DNA of 64,000 nt, from contig CM071574.1 in NCBI GenBank assembly GCA_036426205.1, positions 15,267,792 to 15,331,791 of the forward strand, written 5' to 3'. The position numbers and the translations under genes were made by a program. Positions 21,351 through 34,139 of the stretch are shown piece after piece. The notes beneath the pieces were generated by a model. It had not been told where the DNA came from. It saw only the letters and a list, made by a program, of their open reading frames with translations, and ran no database searches. The stretch is from Ascaphus truei (Eukaryota > Chordata > Amphibia > Anura > Ascaphidae). Position 1 is the stretch's first letter, and each line of letters begins with the position of its first letter.

Positions 21351-22542
21351 TAGTTTACATGATAATATATCGTACAAACAAAATTACTAATTAATTTCAA
21401 AATCTCCAAATAAAATCGACGCAGACCACGTAGAAAAAATATTTATAAGGGAGCCTAGCAATTGTGAATTAATTATTCATTTGAAAATAAAAATGTATTT
21501 AATTTCTTTGTCATCTAACAATGTCATGACATTTTTTTTTTCTACAATAATAAAAGCCACAGCAGCTGCAATCAGAAAGGGCAGAAAGACTGAAGTAAAG
21601 ATCCTGACACACAAAAGACCCATAAATCATATACATAAGCAAGCGATAAAATCACTTGATGAAGACATGCATTTGCAATTCATGATGGGGGAAATAAAGC
21701 ACCACATGTGCGGTTATTGTGTATGTTGAATATTTGCATGTTGCAGACAAGATAACACGGCAGTCTACTAAACAGAGCCACACACACAGCAGGTAGCAAG
21801 CTGATACTATCTTTGATGGAAATTCTTGCACGCACTAAATCACCCCAATTCCGATACTTGTATGAGAGAACGAGCTTCAGAATCCAAATCAATGTATTCA
21901 TAACTCAGAAAGCACCCCAGTGACGCGGACTAAAGTGGCCCTATATTATAACCCATTTCTGTTTCCAGTTAGGAAGGTGATGCGTTTCCTGGAGTTTTCT
22001 TTATGTGCATTCAATTACTGTCCCCTCATTTTCCTTGCACAATTTGCTTGTCTCTCATTTATTTTTATTTTTATGAAAGTGTAAGATTGTATAATAATTA
22101 TGCAGATACGGTGACATAAAAGAGCCTTTGTTGTCTAAAATGAATCACTGCAAAACAGATCGCTTTATTATGATCTCAACTAAAAAAAACCACACAAGTA
22201 AAAGCATAGCAACCCCTACTGACTATATCATCTTCTGAGAAGTATACAAAGCGAAAAAGATAACACAGAAAAATGTTCATAGTTTTCAATCTGTTAATCT
22301 TGGGGGGGGGGGGGGCAGTCCTGCTTCAAATTAACTAGCATTTAAAAAAAGGTACAGTGAGTTTTCAGTCAGCAAAAAGTGTGAACCGACACTGCAATAT
22401 TACTGTACTTTGTCCATTCATTGATTGCCATAACACTTTAGATGAGACTTTCCTACATGTATATAACATCTCAGCAACACATTCTTTCCTGTAGTGTGGT
22501 CTGAGAGACTAGGATGTGATTTTAATATGTACCGAAGAGAAG
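21351..22542. other. no gene seen
   Basis: AT-rich sequence with a poly-G run at about 22,303-22,315. Open frames of 70-80 codons are present on both strands but have no recognisable motif. Confidence 0.45.
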
Positions 22543-22714
22543 GAGTGGCTCAGTGAGTAAAAGCACTGACTGTAAACAATGACACTGAGCTTGAATCAGG
22601 GGAACCTGGTTCAACTCCCTATACACTCTAATTTAATTGTGAAGCACTTTGTGTCCCATTGGGAGAGAAGTGCTATATGAAATAAAGTTGTTATTATTAT
22701 TATTATTATTATTA
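22543..22714 (+). mobile_element. tRNA-derived SINE
   Basis: The head resembles a tRNA: an A-box-like AGTGGCTCAGTGAGT at about 22,546 and a B-box-like GGTTCAACTCC at about 22,608. The anticodon region is expanded and unpaired, so this is not a tRNA gene. A body with GAAGCACTTTGTGTCCCATT and AGTGCTATATGAAATAAAG follows, then an (ATT)n tail at 22,690-22,714. RNA polymerase III would be the expected transcribing enzyme. Confidence 0.75.
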
Positions 22715-23382
22715 CAGTCTCTCTCAGTGCACCTTGTTCTGTACCAGGTGCTCGTGAAGCTCACCCCCAAAAAATACATTTCAAATAGAAGATCAAAAAA
22801 TAAATAAGTAAACAATGCCTATTCTGTTAAAAAAGAATATGTTTCCCCTTTCTCCAGTTAAAGTGAATTCTAGCACAGCAACTAATTAATAATTAACATA
22901 TAACAGAGTTATCAATAAAAGATATTAGATTTTAAAAAATGTAAATACTCCAAAGCTTTTGTTTACAATAGAAGTATTAAAAATATGTATTCTTGTCCAA
23001 AATATTTTATAGGTGTCAATCAATTACATTTAAAACATTAAACATGCTACCATGCTTAGTTCACTTTTGTGCTAGAAGGGATTGCCCCTTAAACAAGCCT
23101 TGTGCTGCCACTTATTGAATCCCACAACACTAAATGAAAACCAAATTCTAGTTTCACATTTGGACTGATGACAGCCAGGTAACAGTATTATATTAGTATT
23201 TACGTGTTTTTACAAAGGGTGATCCTTAATCCAGCGAGGTGCATCTCTTCTCCAATTCTTCCTCTTGCCACTTCAATACAAAAGCAAAAGCTAATAAAGC
23301 ATTGCAGCGCTGGTCAGTGTAGGACTGGGCATACTGTATTAATAGGAGAACTATTCAAGTTTTACTTTATCATTTCGTCATT
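22715..23382. other. no gene seen
   Basis: AT-rich sequence without repeats or supported open frames. Confidence 0.45.
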
Positions 23383-23608
23383 GTAGAGGTAAAAGTTATT
23401 AACTTTGAGTACTGCGGAAAAGGCGATGAAATGTTCCTTTTGACATTATTTAAAAATCATACTTAATGAGTTTATGTTTTGGTAACTCTGAACTATGACG
23501 AAATAGTCACCTAATGAGTTTTTCAATAGAAATAGCAAGAAATTCCAAGTCAGGAAGTGCTTTCAGTGAATTTTTGCTAAAAATGCACTTAATGAGTTTT
23601 ACCTCTAC
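23383..23608. mobile_element. candidate MITE with GTAGAGGTAAAA ends
   Basis: The left end reads GTAGAGGTAAAAGTTATTAA and the reverse complement of the right end reads GTAGAGGTAAAACTCATTAA, a match of 17 out of 20. Two internal TTAATGAGTTT or CTAATGAGTTT blocks are subterminal repeats. No clear target duplication, no coding frame. Confidence 0.55.
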
Positions 23609-26600
23609 GACGACGATGATTTATACAATGGGAGGTTATCATGTAGATCTCAGTATGTTTGCATCTCTGCAAAACTGCTTAAAACGTCTATAAACCACCC
23701 CCCACTTGTTTGTATTCCTATGTTTACAACCTGTACTGTATGTGGCAGTTAAACTGAATGATAATTTTTCTGATGACCTGAAAGCTCATTTTGCATTACT
23801 TTCCGTATTTGTTATGACTGTATTTTTTTTTTTTACATCCCGTTTAAATGTTTTCAAATTCAAGCGATGCGCAAAAAATATCTGTTTATAATTTTAAGGC
23901 TTCTAAAATACGACTGGCTTTGCTGCCTAAACATTGGAGGCATAACACTGATAAATTCAAGTGCTGAACAAGTATTTTGTGCTGTGAGATCTAACATTTA
24001 GCACAAAATACATCAGCAATTTTCCACTTAACATTTCATTTTGAGTTCGGATTCAAAATCCGAATTTGGTGAACTCCTACATTTGTTTTGAAAGTTTGAG
24101 TCAAACTTCACAGCGAACTTCAGAATCTACACAAAATTTGAGACAAGACGTGAGAAAGTGGTTTTTTTTTTCAGTTTGTTTTTCTAATGAAGTTGGCAAA
24201 CGTCAGAAAGTTAGAAAAAGTTCTCCCAAATTGTGAAAAAAGATTTTACGTTATTTTCCATGGCTTTTTACAAATCCAAAAACAATTAAGTTCTGGCAAA
24301 ACCAAAATAATAAAAAGTCTTACAACCAAAATGAAACTACAAGTAAAAATGTTCACCCTTATTAATTGTGCTGTAAAAAAAACCTCATTACCTTAAATCA
24401 AACACACGGTAAAATATTTTGCATTAAGAAAAACTAAAATATGCTACTACTGTAATTACATCTGCTTTGTAACTGTCTGTAAGCAATACAAGACACAACT
24501 CAGGGATGTACAGTAAGTGCATCTTACTTGTCAGAATCTCATCACTTTGACAAAGCAATAATTGTGTTTTAGTCAATACTGTAAGTCAGATGCCACACGG
24601 GGTTTGCAAAGGTGTCTAGTAATTAATATCTTGGAAGGAAAGTCTAAACTATTCTTATGACACATTCAGGTTGAATAATCTGCCAGGAATGTAAACCAGT
24701 CACTAAATAAAATATGTACACAAAAAAAAGCCATCAACCTGAAAGGCACACGTTTCATTTACATAAATATCATCAGAAGTAAGAGATTAGGTAATATATT
24801 AAAGCAGGTTGATAAGAGTTTCCTTTACACAAGTGAAATCATAATAGAACAGCTAATCTCTACAAAACAAAATGCAAAGGTACTTTGATTTTAAAGTGCA
24901 AAAAAATTAAGCATTTACTGCAGTAACATCCCTTAAAGTGTCATTCCAAACTAGTATCAGGCAAAATGCCTGTAAGGAACTAATCCATTATTGGGATTGA
25001 AAAAACTGAACATTGAGTTTGTATTTTTTAATTGCATGAGCTCAACAAGGGCCTCCAAATCTGTACAATGCACTGAAGGTCCCTCTGGCCATTTGAAGGA
25101 GGTAGCACATATGTTTTGGTTTGTCATTTAACAGCATCCATAAGAAATATGATAATGTTGTAAGACAGATTTTCTAATAACAATACCAAAGACAAATAAC
25201 TATCGCCGGTCCCATATGTTCAAACATGTTCCCATGCCTCTTTGTCAAGCCCAAAGACCTGGAATAAATGATCCATAAAGCCTTGAATAGGCAGCATGTT
25301 ATTCTGTATTCTATCTCCCACACAACACTAGTCACGTGACACTGCTGATGAGAAACCTGTCTCACTGTCAATCACATCTGCTGCAGCTTTAAAGTTTAGA
25401 AAGCAGACCTGCAGCATTTCCATATCTGATAGCCACAGTCTGGGTTTTTTTTCTAATAATAATATTTGCATTTAAGTTTTGTAAAGTTTAGTCTGCTATG
25501 GACCACTCTCAGGCAAGTCTCCAGTTAGTACAGAGCCTCCCCATAATCAGCCTGCTTTTGTACTATCTACACGCAAGAAGTTTTACACTTACCCTGGGAA
25601 TCCATGGGAACACTTTGCTGCTAAAACTGCAGTCCAATAATGAGTTGTGCACAACGTATCTCCCGCACTGTGTATTGTAATTAGAAATGCACTGCACAGT
25701 GTCTGCAGCACAGGGCTTCCCAGCTCTGCATGCAGCAATGGTGACAACATGGGCTTCAGCTACTGTGGCCAGCAAGAAGTCCAGCGCAACACAACCAATC
25801 ACCACGCAGTGGGCGTGGTTTATTTGATAATCCCACGTTCCTATTGGTCCAAAGACAATACTTATCTGCCCTTTTGCCTTCCCTCTGTGATCTGGCACAG
25901 TGCTGGGAGGGCGCAGTGTGACAATGTAACAATTTCATGTGCAGCTTTGCAGTGCCTATTCGCAGCGCTTGCATGTTACGATTATCCCATTGCTTCTGAA
26001 ATACAAAAATGCAGAGCAATGTAAAGTAGCAGAGCCTGCTTCCCCATACAACTGGTGCAATAACTGACCCACATTTACCAACTAAAAAAATACACATGAA
26101 GATAAATAGTTTTTCTTATTTGACATGTGCACTTGTTGCACTAGTTTTTCACCCTCATTTTATTCTCTGAGTAAGATGGGGGTTGGGGGGGAATCTGCTG
26201 CCATTCGGTTTAGTTTTCGAATTTGTGGTGGAAAAAAGAAAAAATCGCAAATGTGGTGTCACTTTTTTCTCCATTTTATTTGTCCACACGTGTACATTTC
26301 TCCATGCGAACTTGTGGGTTTTTGCTAATTTTCACTTTCACTTGTATTCCTATTTTTTCAAAACCAAGTGGCATCTTTTTCCCGAACTCTAACGCTTTTT
26401 GGCATAACATTTTCCATCTCCAATTACAAATTGTACTGTGTATACAGACGTTGCATAAATCATTGTCTTTTTGTTAAATGGGTTGGACAGTATTAATTTA
26501 TTGCTAAATAAAGTAGCTATGCTAATTCATTTAACTGAAGCATCCTACACAATGGCACATGATTGATTAAGTAATGTCTGAGAGATTGTGTAATGCTTTA

Positions 26601-26778
26601 TGTTGCATTAAATAAATGTAAACCCAGCACTTTCTGAACCAGAACACCATAAAATATATTATGACTTTGCCATCCATGCACTCAGCAGCACCTTACAATA
26701 AAAGCATATGAACAGTTTGAAATACATGACACGTATCACTACTATAAAAAACGATTCCATTCTACACTGGTCATAACC

Positions 26779-27215
26779 AGTGGCGGATTTCCCATAAGGC
26801 TCAGGGCGGCAAAATTTTGGAGTGGCAAATTTTCATTATTTTCTCTTTTTTTCTCGTGAACAGAGGCCGCACGCTCTTCCCCACTAAATGCCGGGTGAGA
26901 GCTTGGGGCCTCTGTAAAGGTCTCTTACCTTCTCCTTCGCGTTGCCATGACAACATGACGTCACATGGCATTGCATTGTCATGGAAACGCGTCGTCACGT
27001 GACTTTGAGTGTCAGTTGCCACTGCGACGCTGCAGAAGGAGGAGGGGAGCGCTGCAGGAGGAGGCGGCCTGGGCGGCAAAAAGAGATAGTTTTGGTACCG
27101 GTGTTCCCTCACGGACATTTATACATCTAATAGGGTGTCACAATGTCATCTCTCCGATGATGTTGCGGCTTCCTATTGGTCCGCCAGATTTGGTGGCCTT
27201 ATGATTTCCCCAGAG
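26779..27215. mobile_element. insertion beginning CAGTGGCGGATTTCCC (hAT-like end)
   Basis: The older copy at 49,755 runs straight from CTACACTG into CTCCCTGATC. Here the same flank is followed by CAGTGGCGGATTTCCC and a GC-rich interior with CpG-rich blocks (26,930-27,070). That supports insertion after the duplication. The right end is not certain. Confidence 0.45.
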
Positions 27216-27666
27216 GGCAGGTAAATATCTTGTGAGCTCTTCTCACATACATCCTGCTGACAGCAGAAATGTTATTTATGGTTCATTCATTATGTCATTT
27301 TTAGATTCTACTATTTTTGTTAACTTTTTTTGTCAGCCCAGCCCCACCCCAACTGCCTTTATCAGTTTACAAAGGGCTGTTATATTATTAACCTTAGCTA
27401 TTGTCTGTGGCAGAAAAAACAAACAATTTTTATTAGAAAAACACGTACAACAGTACTATACCAACATCTGTGAAAGAAGAGTTCTTACACATAACCTACA
27501 GTCTGAAAAGGAAGATACGTCTATTGTTTATCAATCAAGTATTTTATTTAAGGGTAAAAGGGGACGATAGACAGCAGTCTGATAGTGTTAAATTTATGCA
27601 ATTGCAGGGTGCACGGAACAAAAGGGGACCCTCATTCCCCTGTATAGTACTAACAAATCTACGTAA

Positions 27667-28381
27667 GTACCAGCACTCACTGTCTAATAGCTAAATGATG
27701 AAAACAGTTGTAATGCAGAATAAACATTTAATAATAAAACGAACCAGAAATAAATCAAATGTGTTTGCAGAAACCGGTATCACAAATGGGCATGTCACAA
27801 AGTGAGGGGTAGGGGGGGGGAAGGAAAAGGGGAAAAAACATGAAACACAAGGAATATACACAAAAAACGGAGAACGGAAAGTATGCTAGGGGGCGACGTT
27901 TCGAGGGACTACCTCTTCATCTGGCCCATTCGCCCTGGTCCAAAAGGTCCCAGAGGTACTTCCCTAAGCCTCCCTTCCCCTATAACTGATCAAATCAGAC
28001 ACCCCTGAAAATAGATAGTAAACATACAGTGTAGGCTAAATACAGCTAAACAGCTAATAGCAGGGCAGCAAGAATCCACTAAAGTCAATGCCAGTAGTTC
28101 AAGTACCACAAGAAACTGTGGGCAATGGTACAGTAAAGGCTGAACACAGCTTGCAAGAAAGCAGCTTGCAAAGAAGCACCAGGAGTCCACAACAGTCAAT
28201 GAAAGGTTAATGGGAATAGCAAATGAAGACAGTAATCAAACCCTCTGTGACTCTGCTCTTTGTGCTCGTGTGGAGTGCTTCTCACATTTGACTTATTTCT
28301 GGTTCGTTTTATTATTAAATGTTTATTCTGCAATACAACTGTTTTCATCATTTAGCTATTAGACAGTGAGTGCTGGTACTT
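27667..28381. mobile_element. element with 97-bp inverted arms and central hairpin
   Basis: The left arm, 27,667-27,763 (from GTACCAGCACTCACTG), is inverted nearly perfectly at 28,284-28,381. The 520 bp between the arms has no coding frame, but contains a hammerhead-like hairpin on the minus strand at 27,924-27,893 (CAGATGAA, stem GAGG/CCTC, GAAACG). Inverted partial copies around such a motif are known from Penelope-like elements, so that is a reasonable guess, but no reverse transcriptase is present. Confidence 0.6.
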
Positions 28382-28422
28382 TAGTATTTTATTTACTTTT
28401 ACCCCACCCCGTCTTAATCAAG

Positions 28423-29155
28423 TGTAGCACCTTAACCCCCACCCCAAGTGAGTTTTGGTCTGCTACTAGTGTCTTTCATGCGATACTGTGCATACCTGTC
28501 AGGTAATAGGAGGGCTGAGTGCTCCGTGATGATGTGGGGAGGATCAGGACAGGTTTACAGGGTACCATATTCGTTGGCAGCGCCTCCAGTCAGCGAGGAT
28601 CTTGTGGTAGTAGGATGGTCTATTCTGACACCTTTCCATTTTCCAAGACAGTGAATCACACTTGGATGTGGTCCTACGGTATTTATTGCTTCGATTAGTT
28701 GTTACTGCAGTGCCTTCCTTTCTTGCTTCCCCTGGAAGGTTATTTTAAGGCTTGAGGCCCATCTAACTTCCCTTCTGATGCACCTCCTGTATACCCTTAT
28801 GGGACACAGGGTAGCTGTTGCTCACTCCACAGGGGGAGGAAAGAGACACCACCACTTTTAGGAGAGTACCAGTTTATATACCCTGGGGTTTGGCTTGTAA
28901 CCCTGCCCTATAACAGGTCTGGTCTGATACTGACAGGTGTCACATCTGCACATGTGACCCAGCCAGTACCCCCCCCCCCCCCAGGCTGACACTCTCTGGT
29001 TGTTGTTAGGCCCCCCTTGGATATACTACTGTATCCAAGACTGCAATAGCACACTAGGCCTTCAGGGAGGAATTAACCCTTCCAGTGCCTGACCCTAGCA
29101 GGACTTATACTGTTAGGGCCCAGAGGAAGAAATAGCGTCCGGAGGCTAGGCTACA
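28423..29155 (-). mobile_element. solo LTR, subfamily C
   Basis: On the minus strand it runs from TGTAGCCTAGCC (29,155) to GGTGCTACA (28,423) and is flanked by a perfect 4-bp duplication, CAAG (28,419-28,422 and 29,156-29,159). A TATATAAA promoter-like motif lies near 28,880 and AATAAAT near 28,680. The module TGGAGGCGCTGCC and a downstream CTGACAG/GTATGC donor-like site match those of the other LTR subfamilies. Confidence 0.88.
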
Positions 29156-29437
29156 CAAGGAACCAATAAAGTTAAGGGAGGTGAGAAGGGGGACTCTGGT
29201 TCTAAAAACAATTGACTAACGGATTCCTCATACCCGTGAACCACAGACGTCTTTGGATGAGACGGCCATAGCTTTATTCACTTTTAACAATAACATAAAC
29301 CTTGCCAGCTAATAAAAAACAAATTTCACAAATGCTTTATTAGATTTTGACAATAAAAGGTTATAACATGTTTAAGTATCAGTAACATTATGTACACATG
29401 TGTGGGTTGAAGAAGGGGGGGGGGATACAGAAACATA

Positions 29438-30237
29438 TGTAGCGGTCATGTAAAATGCCTACAGTCATCTCTCCTGCTGGCAGTAAGGCCTGGTAAGTAT
29501 GGGCATGCCAGCAGTAATCATGGAGGTTTCCCCTCACACCCTGGTGGGGTGCTCTGTGTATGGCTGGGACTGGTCACATGCTCTGACTCCATGGTTAGTG
29601 ATGTCAGAGATGTGTCAGCCTCAGAAGCTTACATAAGGCACAGCACTGTGTTCTAAAGTTAGTTCTGATGCAGAGTTACTGCAGTGTTGCTGGAAAGCTC
29701 TTGTCAGAGCTGAGGAGGAGTTCTGGCAGTTATGTTATAGTAACTCCATAGGAGGCTGTGTCCAGGGACCTGGCACAGGACAGTGATTCCTGCGGGATAG
29801 GGAATCCCTGATCTAGGTGATATACCTAACTAAAGGGAGCACTGGCGAGATGAGCGGCTGAAGATACTCCTTGTGGAGGGCAGTTGCCTTGCCGTGTCAA
29901 TAAAGATGAGTTCAGCCAGAAACCCTCTCGTGTATCTATCTGGGATGAGTGTACAGAGAGGAGCACCACGGAGGAGTTCCTCGCCAGGATCATCCCCATG
30001 CGGACGCAGGGACCCTGGTGAGGTGGAGGCGCTGCACTGTAACTAGGTGAGACTCAGCACACTACCTCAGCTGCCTGTTTGACGGGTTCTCCCCACACAC
30101 CATCATGCGGGAGACTCAGGAGTCCTGTAGCCAGCAGGTGCACCATATGACATATCCACACTGTAATGGGGTCCGGTTAGACCACAGGGGCCAATGTGAG
30201 ATTGGGTGGGTCAGGCCGGGCCAGAAATACCGTTACA
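29438..30237 (+). mobile_element. LTR, subfamily A, copy 1
   Basis: It runs TGTAGCGG to CCGTTACA. The left flank is CATA but the right flank is TCCC, so there is no target duplication. In the second copy of this region the same left flank carries a full element with CATA on both sides. The right junction here is therefore suspect (recombination or a misjoin). AATAAAG at about 29,899 is the likely polyadenylation signal, and TGGAGGCGCTGC lies at about 30,022. Confidence 0.85.
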
Positions 30238-30750
30238 TCCCATCTCCAACAACAGCCTCGATTGGCTGCTTCGCACTAGTTCCTCCCCTGGGTGGATGTC
30301 AGAGGTGGGGCTTCTAACACTAGCTGGGCTTGGCTTTGTCCTAGGACACTAGTACAAAGTGAAATTAGGCGCAAAGTGAAACTTAGTCAGTGATCCTTAC
30401 TTAATAGTGAAGATAATTAAATGTATATCACAAATGTGAATAGATAAAAATACTCGTGCAATGTGAAATACAAACAGAATACATTATGAACCCCCTGCTC
30501 AAACCCTCTGGTGGGATTCGTCTTCACTTGTCCCCGGTAGCTGAATGTGTTTCACAGATTCCAGGAGGAGCATGAAGGGGAAACAAGAAACACACAAAGG
30601 AAATGTAAGTGTACAGGTGCTTCCAATCAATGAATGGGATGTTGGAAAACTTGGCTCTATTGAAATGCCTACTTACAATGTGAGGCAGTGTTTTCTTAGG
30701 GCTGTTCTATACAGCATGCGGCTGTGTATATAGAGCCGGGAGCTGCAGGT
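30238..30750. other. unassigned sequence right of the LTR
   Basis: No gene or element recognised. This 0.5 kb has no counterpart in the other copy of the region, as expected if the junction at 30,237 is a chimeric join. Confidence 0.4.
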
Positions 30751-30889
30751 TAGTGTATATGTGTGTGTGTGTGTGTGTACTGTGTGTGTGAGTATATGTG
30801 TGAGTATATGTGTATGTACTGTATGTGTGAGTATATGTGTGTGAGTATATGTGTGTGTATGTGTGAGTATATGTGTGAGTGAAAGTAAG
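30751..30889. repeat. (GT)n / GTGTGAGTATAT tandem
   Basis: Compound GT-rich array with period-12 units GTGAGTATATGT. Confidence 0.85.
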
Positions 30890-30966
30890 TCCTAGATAGA
30901 TTTTTTTTAAAGAAAAAAAAAAGTTTAATAAATATTTTTTTTTGTTTTACAATCCCATCGTACGCG

Positions 30967-30985
30967 CACATACATATATACATAC

Positions 30986-31016
<31 letters not shown>

Positions 31017-32348
31017 TACATACATACATACACACATACATATGTAGCGGTCATGTAAAATGCCTACAGTCATCTCTCCTGCTGGCAGTAAGGCCTGGTA
31101 AGTATGGGCATGCCAGCAGTAATCATGGAGGTTTCCCCTCACACCCTGGTGGGGTGCTCTGTGTATGGCTGGGACTGGTCACATGCTCTGACTCCATGGT
31201 TAGTGAGGTCAGAGATGTGTCAGCCTCAGAAGCTTACATAAGGCACAGCACTGTGTTCTAAAGTTAGTTCTGATGTGGAGTTGCAAAGTAGTTGGTTGCT
31301 GAGTGTTGCTGGAAAGCTCTTGTCAGAGCTGAGGAGGAGTTCTGTCAGTTATGTTATAGTACTCCATGGGAGGCTGTGTCCAGGGACCTGGCACAGGACA
31401 GTGATTCCTGCGGGAATAGTGAATCCCTGATCTGGGTGGCATACCTAACCAAAGGGAGCACTGGCGAGATGAGCGGCTGAAGATACTACTTGTGGAGGGC
31501 AGTTGCCCTGCCGTGTCAATAAAGATGAGTTCAGCCAGAAACCCTCTCGTGTATCTATCTGGGATGAGTGTACAGAGAGGAGCACCACGGAGGAGTTCCT
31601 CGCCAGGATCATCCCCATGCGGACGCAGGGACCCTGGTGAGGTGGAGGCGCTGCACTGTAACTAGGTGAGACTCAGCACACTACCTCAGCTGCCTGTCTG
31701 ACGGGTTCTCCCCACACACCATCATGCGGGAGACTCAGGAGTCCTGTAGCCAGCAGGTGCACCATATGACATATCCACACTGTAATGGGGTCCGGTTAGA
31801 CCACAGGGGCCAATGTGAGATTGGGTGGGTCAGGCCGGGCCAGAAACACCGTTACACATACATACATATATACACACACACACACATATATACACACACA
31901 CATACATACATACATACATACATACACCCATACATACATACATACATACATACACACATACATACACACATATATACACACACACACATATATACATACA
32001 CACATACATACACACATACATACATACATATACACACACACACACATATATACATACACACATACATACACACATACATACACACATATATACACACACA
32101 CACATATATACATACACACATACATACACACATATATACATACACACATATACACATACATACATACATACATACATACATACATACATACACACATATA
32201 CACATACATACACACATATACACATACATACATACATACATACATACATACATACATACACACATATACACATACATACACACATATACACATACATACA
32301 TACATACATACATACACACATATACACATACATACATACATACATACA

Positions 32349-32378
<30 letters not shown>
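30967..32378. repeat. (CATA)n microsatellite split by a solo LTR
   Basis: CATA/CACA repeats occupy 30,967-31,042 and 31,857-32,378. The 814-bp LTR between them is an insertion. Long open frames across the array (more than 150 codons in most frames of both strands) are artefacts. Confidence 0.95.
31043..31856 (+). mobile_element. solo LTR, subfamily A, copy 2
   Basis: It runs TGTAGCGG to CCGTTACA, flanked by CATA on both sides, but the host is a CATA microsatellite so the duplication cannot be distinguished from the array. It is nearly identical to copies 1 and 3, apart from a 20-bp variant after TCTGATG near 31,270. Confidence 0.9.
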
Positions 32379-32379
<1 letters not shown>

Positions 32380-34139
32380 GTAGCCCCGAGGTATATTTTT
32401 GCTTTCTGGCCCCCCTCCGCGCTTACCGGGTGGTCGCGGGTGCCGCCGGAGGCTGCAACGGACCCGCCGGCACTTCGCGAGGGTGGGGGCCAGTGCAGGG
32501 AGCAGAGCGTTGCGAGGCGCAGGCTGGTTGCCGGGGACGCGATCGGGCCGTCGCTAGGGCCGCGATCGCGTTGCCACCGGCTCGGCGGCTTAAGCAGAGT
32601 GCGCCGCCATTGCGCGTTAGCTCGCGCATGCGCAGTAGGACAAAAGCGCGCGATAGGACTCCAGGGCTAGGGAGAGGTCGCGCGAGAGTAGGGAAGGTAG
32701 GAGAGAGAGTTAGGCGGCCATTAGGGGTTCGCGCATGCGCAGGGGAAGCGCGCACGCGGCCCCAATGCTTTAGGCAGCCCCTGGGAACTACAATTCCCAG
32801 GAGGCTTAGGGAGGCAGAGGTCAGGTGCTCCCTAGTGGCCAATAGGGCTGAAGAAAGCTCGGCCCGGGAAAAGAGATACATTTCCCGGGCTTTGCAACAG
32901 TCAGTCAGGCAGAGGAGAAGGAAGGTGTAGGAAGGGTGCAGGGAGCGCGTGGCTCCTGCATCAGGTAAGGGTCCTCCCTAGATTCCCAAGCAGGCCCCAA
33001 TTCCCGGGTAAAGGGCAGGGGGTAACTGAAGAGGGACGCCTTAGCTAGGGAGGTGACCCTTGAGTGTGGAAGGTGCTGGTTTGGCAGTGTCGCAGCGGAG
33101 AGTGCTGTGGGCACTGTCAAAGAGGCACGGTGTGCTAGCAGTGTGTTTGCTGCGGGATCCAGGGGCTGTGTGTGATTGCAGCTGCCTGTGAGTAGTGTCG
33201 CTGTATGTGCTGGGCACAGTGTGTGCTGTGTGTGTGAAGTGTGGATCCCTGCAGGCTGACAGTGTGTGCGGTGTGTCAGCTGCAGGTGAGTTGGGAATAG
33301 CTAGTAGCAGTTACAGTTAGGACTGGGTAGCTAGGGGAAGGGGGGCAGGTTATTGTCCACAGGCCCTAGGAGTTTTCCCCCAAGCCATCCCAGGTTGCGG
33401 TTCTTCAGGGACAGGCCCTAGGTTAGGGTTGCTATCACTCTAAGTAGTAGTTAGCGATAGGAGGAAGCGGCGGTTGCTGTTCCCATGCGGTTGGTGTTGC
33501 CGTGGTCCGGTTGCAGTTCCCGTTGAGCGGTGGGACCCTCGTTGGGGTCCACCGGCAGAGTACCTGGAAAGGATCAGACGGACGTCTGACCCTTTTAGAA
33601 GAGAGTTGCGGTCCCGAGCATCGGAGTGCTCGGAAGGTATCTTCAATATTATAAAGTGCACCAACTGGGCCCTAGCTTAACATAGTGACTGCGCAGTCAC
33701 CCACGACCTTTCGCAGGATTGCGGGACATTGGGGTGTGGGGTGATCACAGGACACTTGGTTGGGGAACACCAGACATTGGGTTGAGGTGATGCGGGTAGA
33801 GCATCAGGTTATGTTATGTGATGTTATGTAATGAGTCATATGTGTGTGTTAAGTAAAGTGTTAGTTATTGTTTTATCGTATACGAGTGTCATTGTATTTC
33901 TTACTCAGGGCTATCTTTTCTAACGGGGGATCCTGGGTAAGTGGAGGCGCTGCACCAAGTAAGGGTAAGGGTTTTCCCCAGGCTCCCAGCTAGCGGAGGC
34001 TCAGATCTCCTGGAGCCACACAGGTTATGCAGTACCAGTAGTCCTTTAGAGCAGGTGTGTTGCAGGGAAAGGGACCGGTTAGACCACGAGGGGCCAATGT
34101 GATATTGGGTGGGTCGGCCGGTTCACAAAAAGGGCTACA
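32379..34139 (+). mobile_element. long LTR, subfamily B (1.76 kb)
   Basis: It begins TGTAGCCCCGAGG and ends GGGCTACA. The left flank is the CATA array, the right flank is CACA leading directly into subfamily A internal sequence, so the right junction is not a clean insertion. The first 600 bp are CpG-rich. A U3/R-like region is followed by the TGGAGGCGCTGC module at about 33,939. A diverged 5' fragment lies at 58,511-58,930. There is no coding capacity. Confidence 0.75.
32600..32845 (+). promoter_or_regulatory. CpG-rich TATA-less promoter-like region in LTR-B
   Basis: Two palindromes CGCGCATGCGCA at 32,623-32,634 and 32,730-32,741 match the NRF-1 consensus. ACTACAATTCCCAG at 32,787-32,800 matches the ZNF143/THAP11 site, and a CCAAT lies at about 32,838. 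No TATA box is present. This combination is known from housekeeping promoters. An NRF-1-type palindrome is also kept in the diverged copy at 58,746-58,757. Confidence 0.6.

Larger units (their letters stand above)
24309..29437. repeat. clean copy of a duplicated 5.1-kb segment
   Basis: The sequence from ATAAAAAGTCTTAC to the LTR start at 29,438 reappears at 36,589-41,879 in the same order, including the solo LTR and inverted-arm element it contains. About 25,740-26,775 also has an older partial copy at 48,955-49,760. No gene is recognised in it. The alignment breaks abruptly at 24,309 without any repeat boundary. Confidence 0.9.

Noticed and set aside
22543..22620. tRNA gene
   Set aside because: A- and B-box-like motifs are present, but the spacing is too long and no cloverleaf forms; it is the head of a SINE.
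31724..32930. Open frames of 170-370 codons on both strands
   Set aside because: They are translations of the (CATA)n microsatellite (Tyr-Ile-His-Thr and Met-Tyr-Val-Cys runs) fused to LTR sequence.
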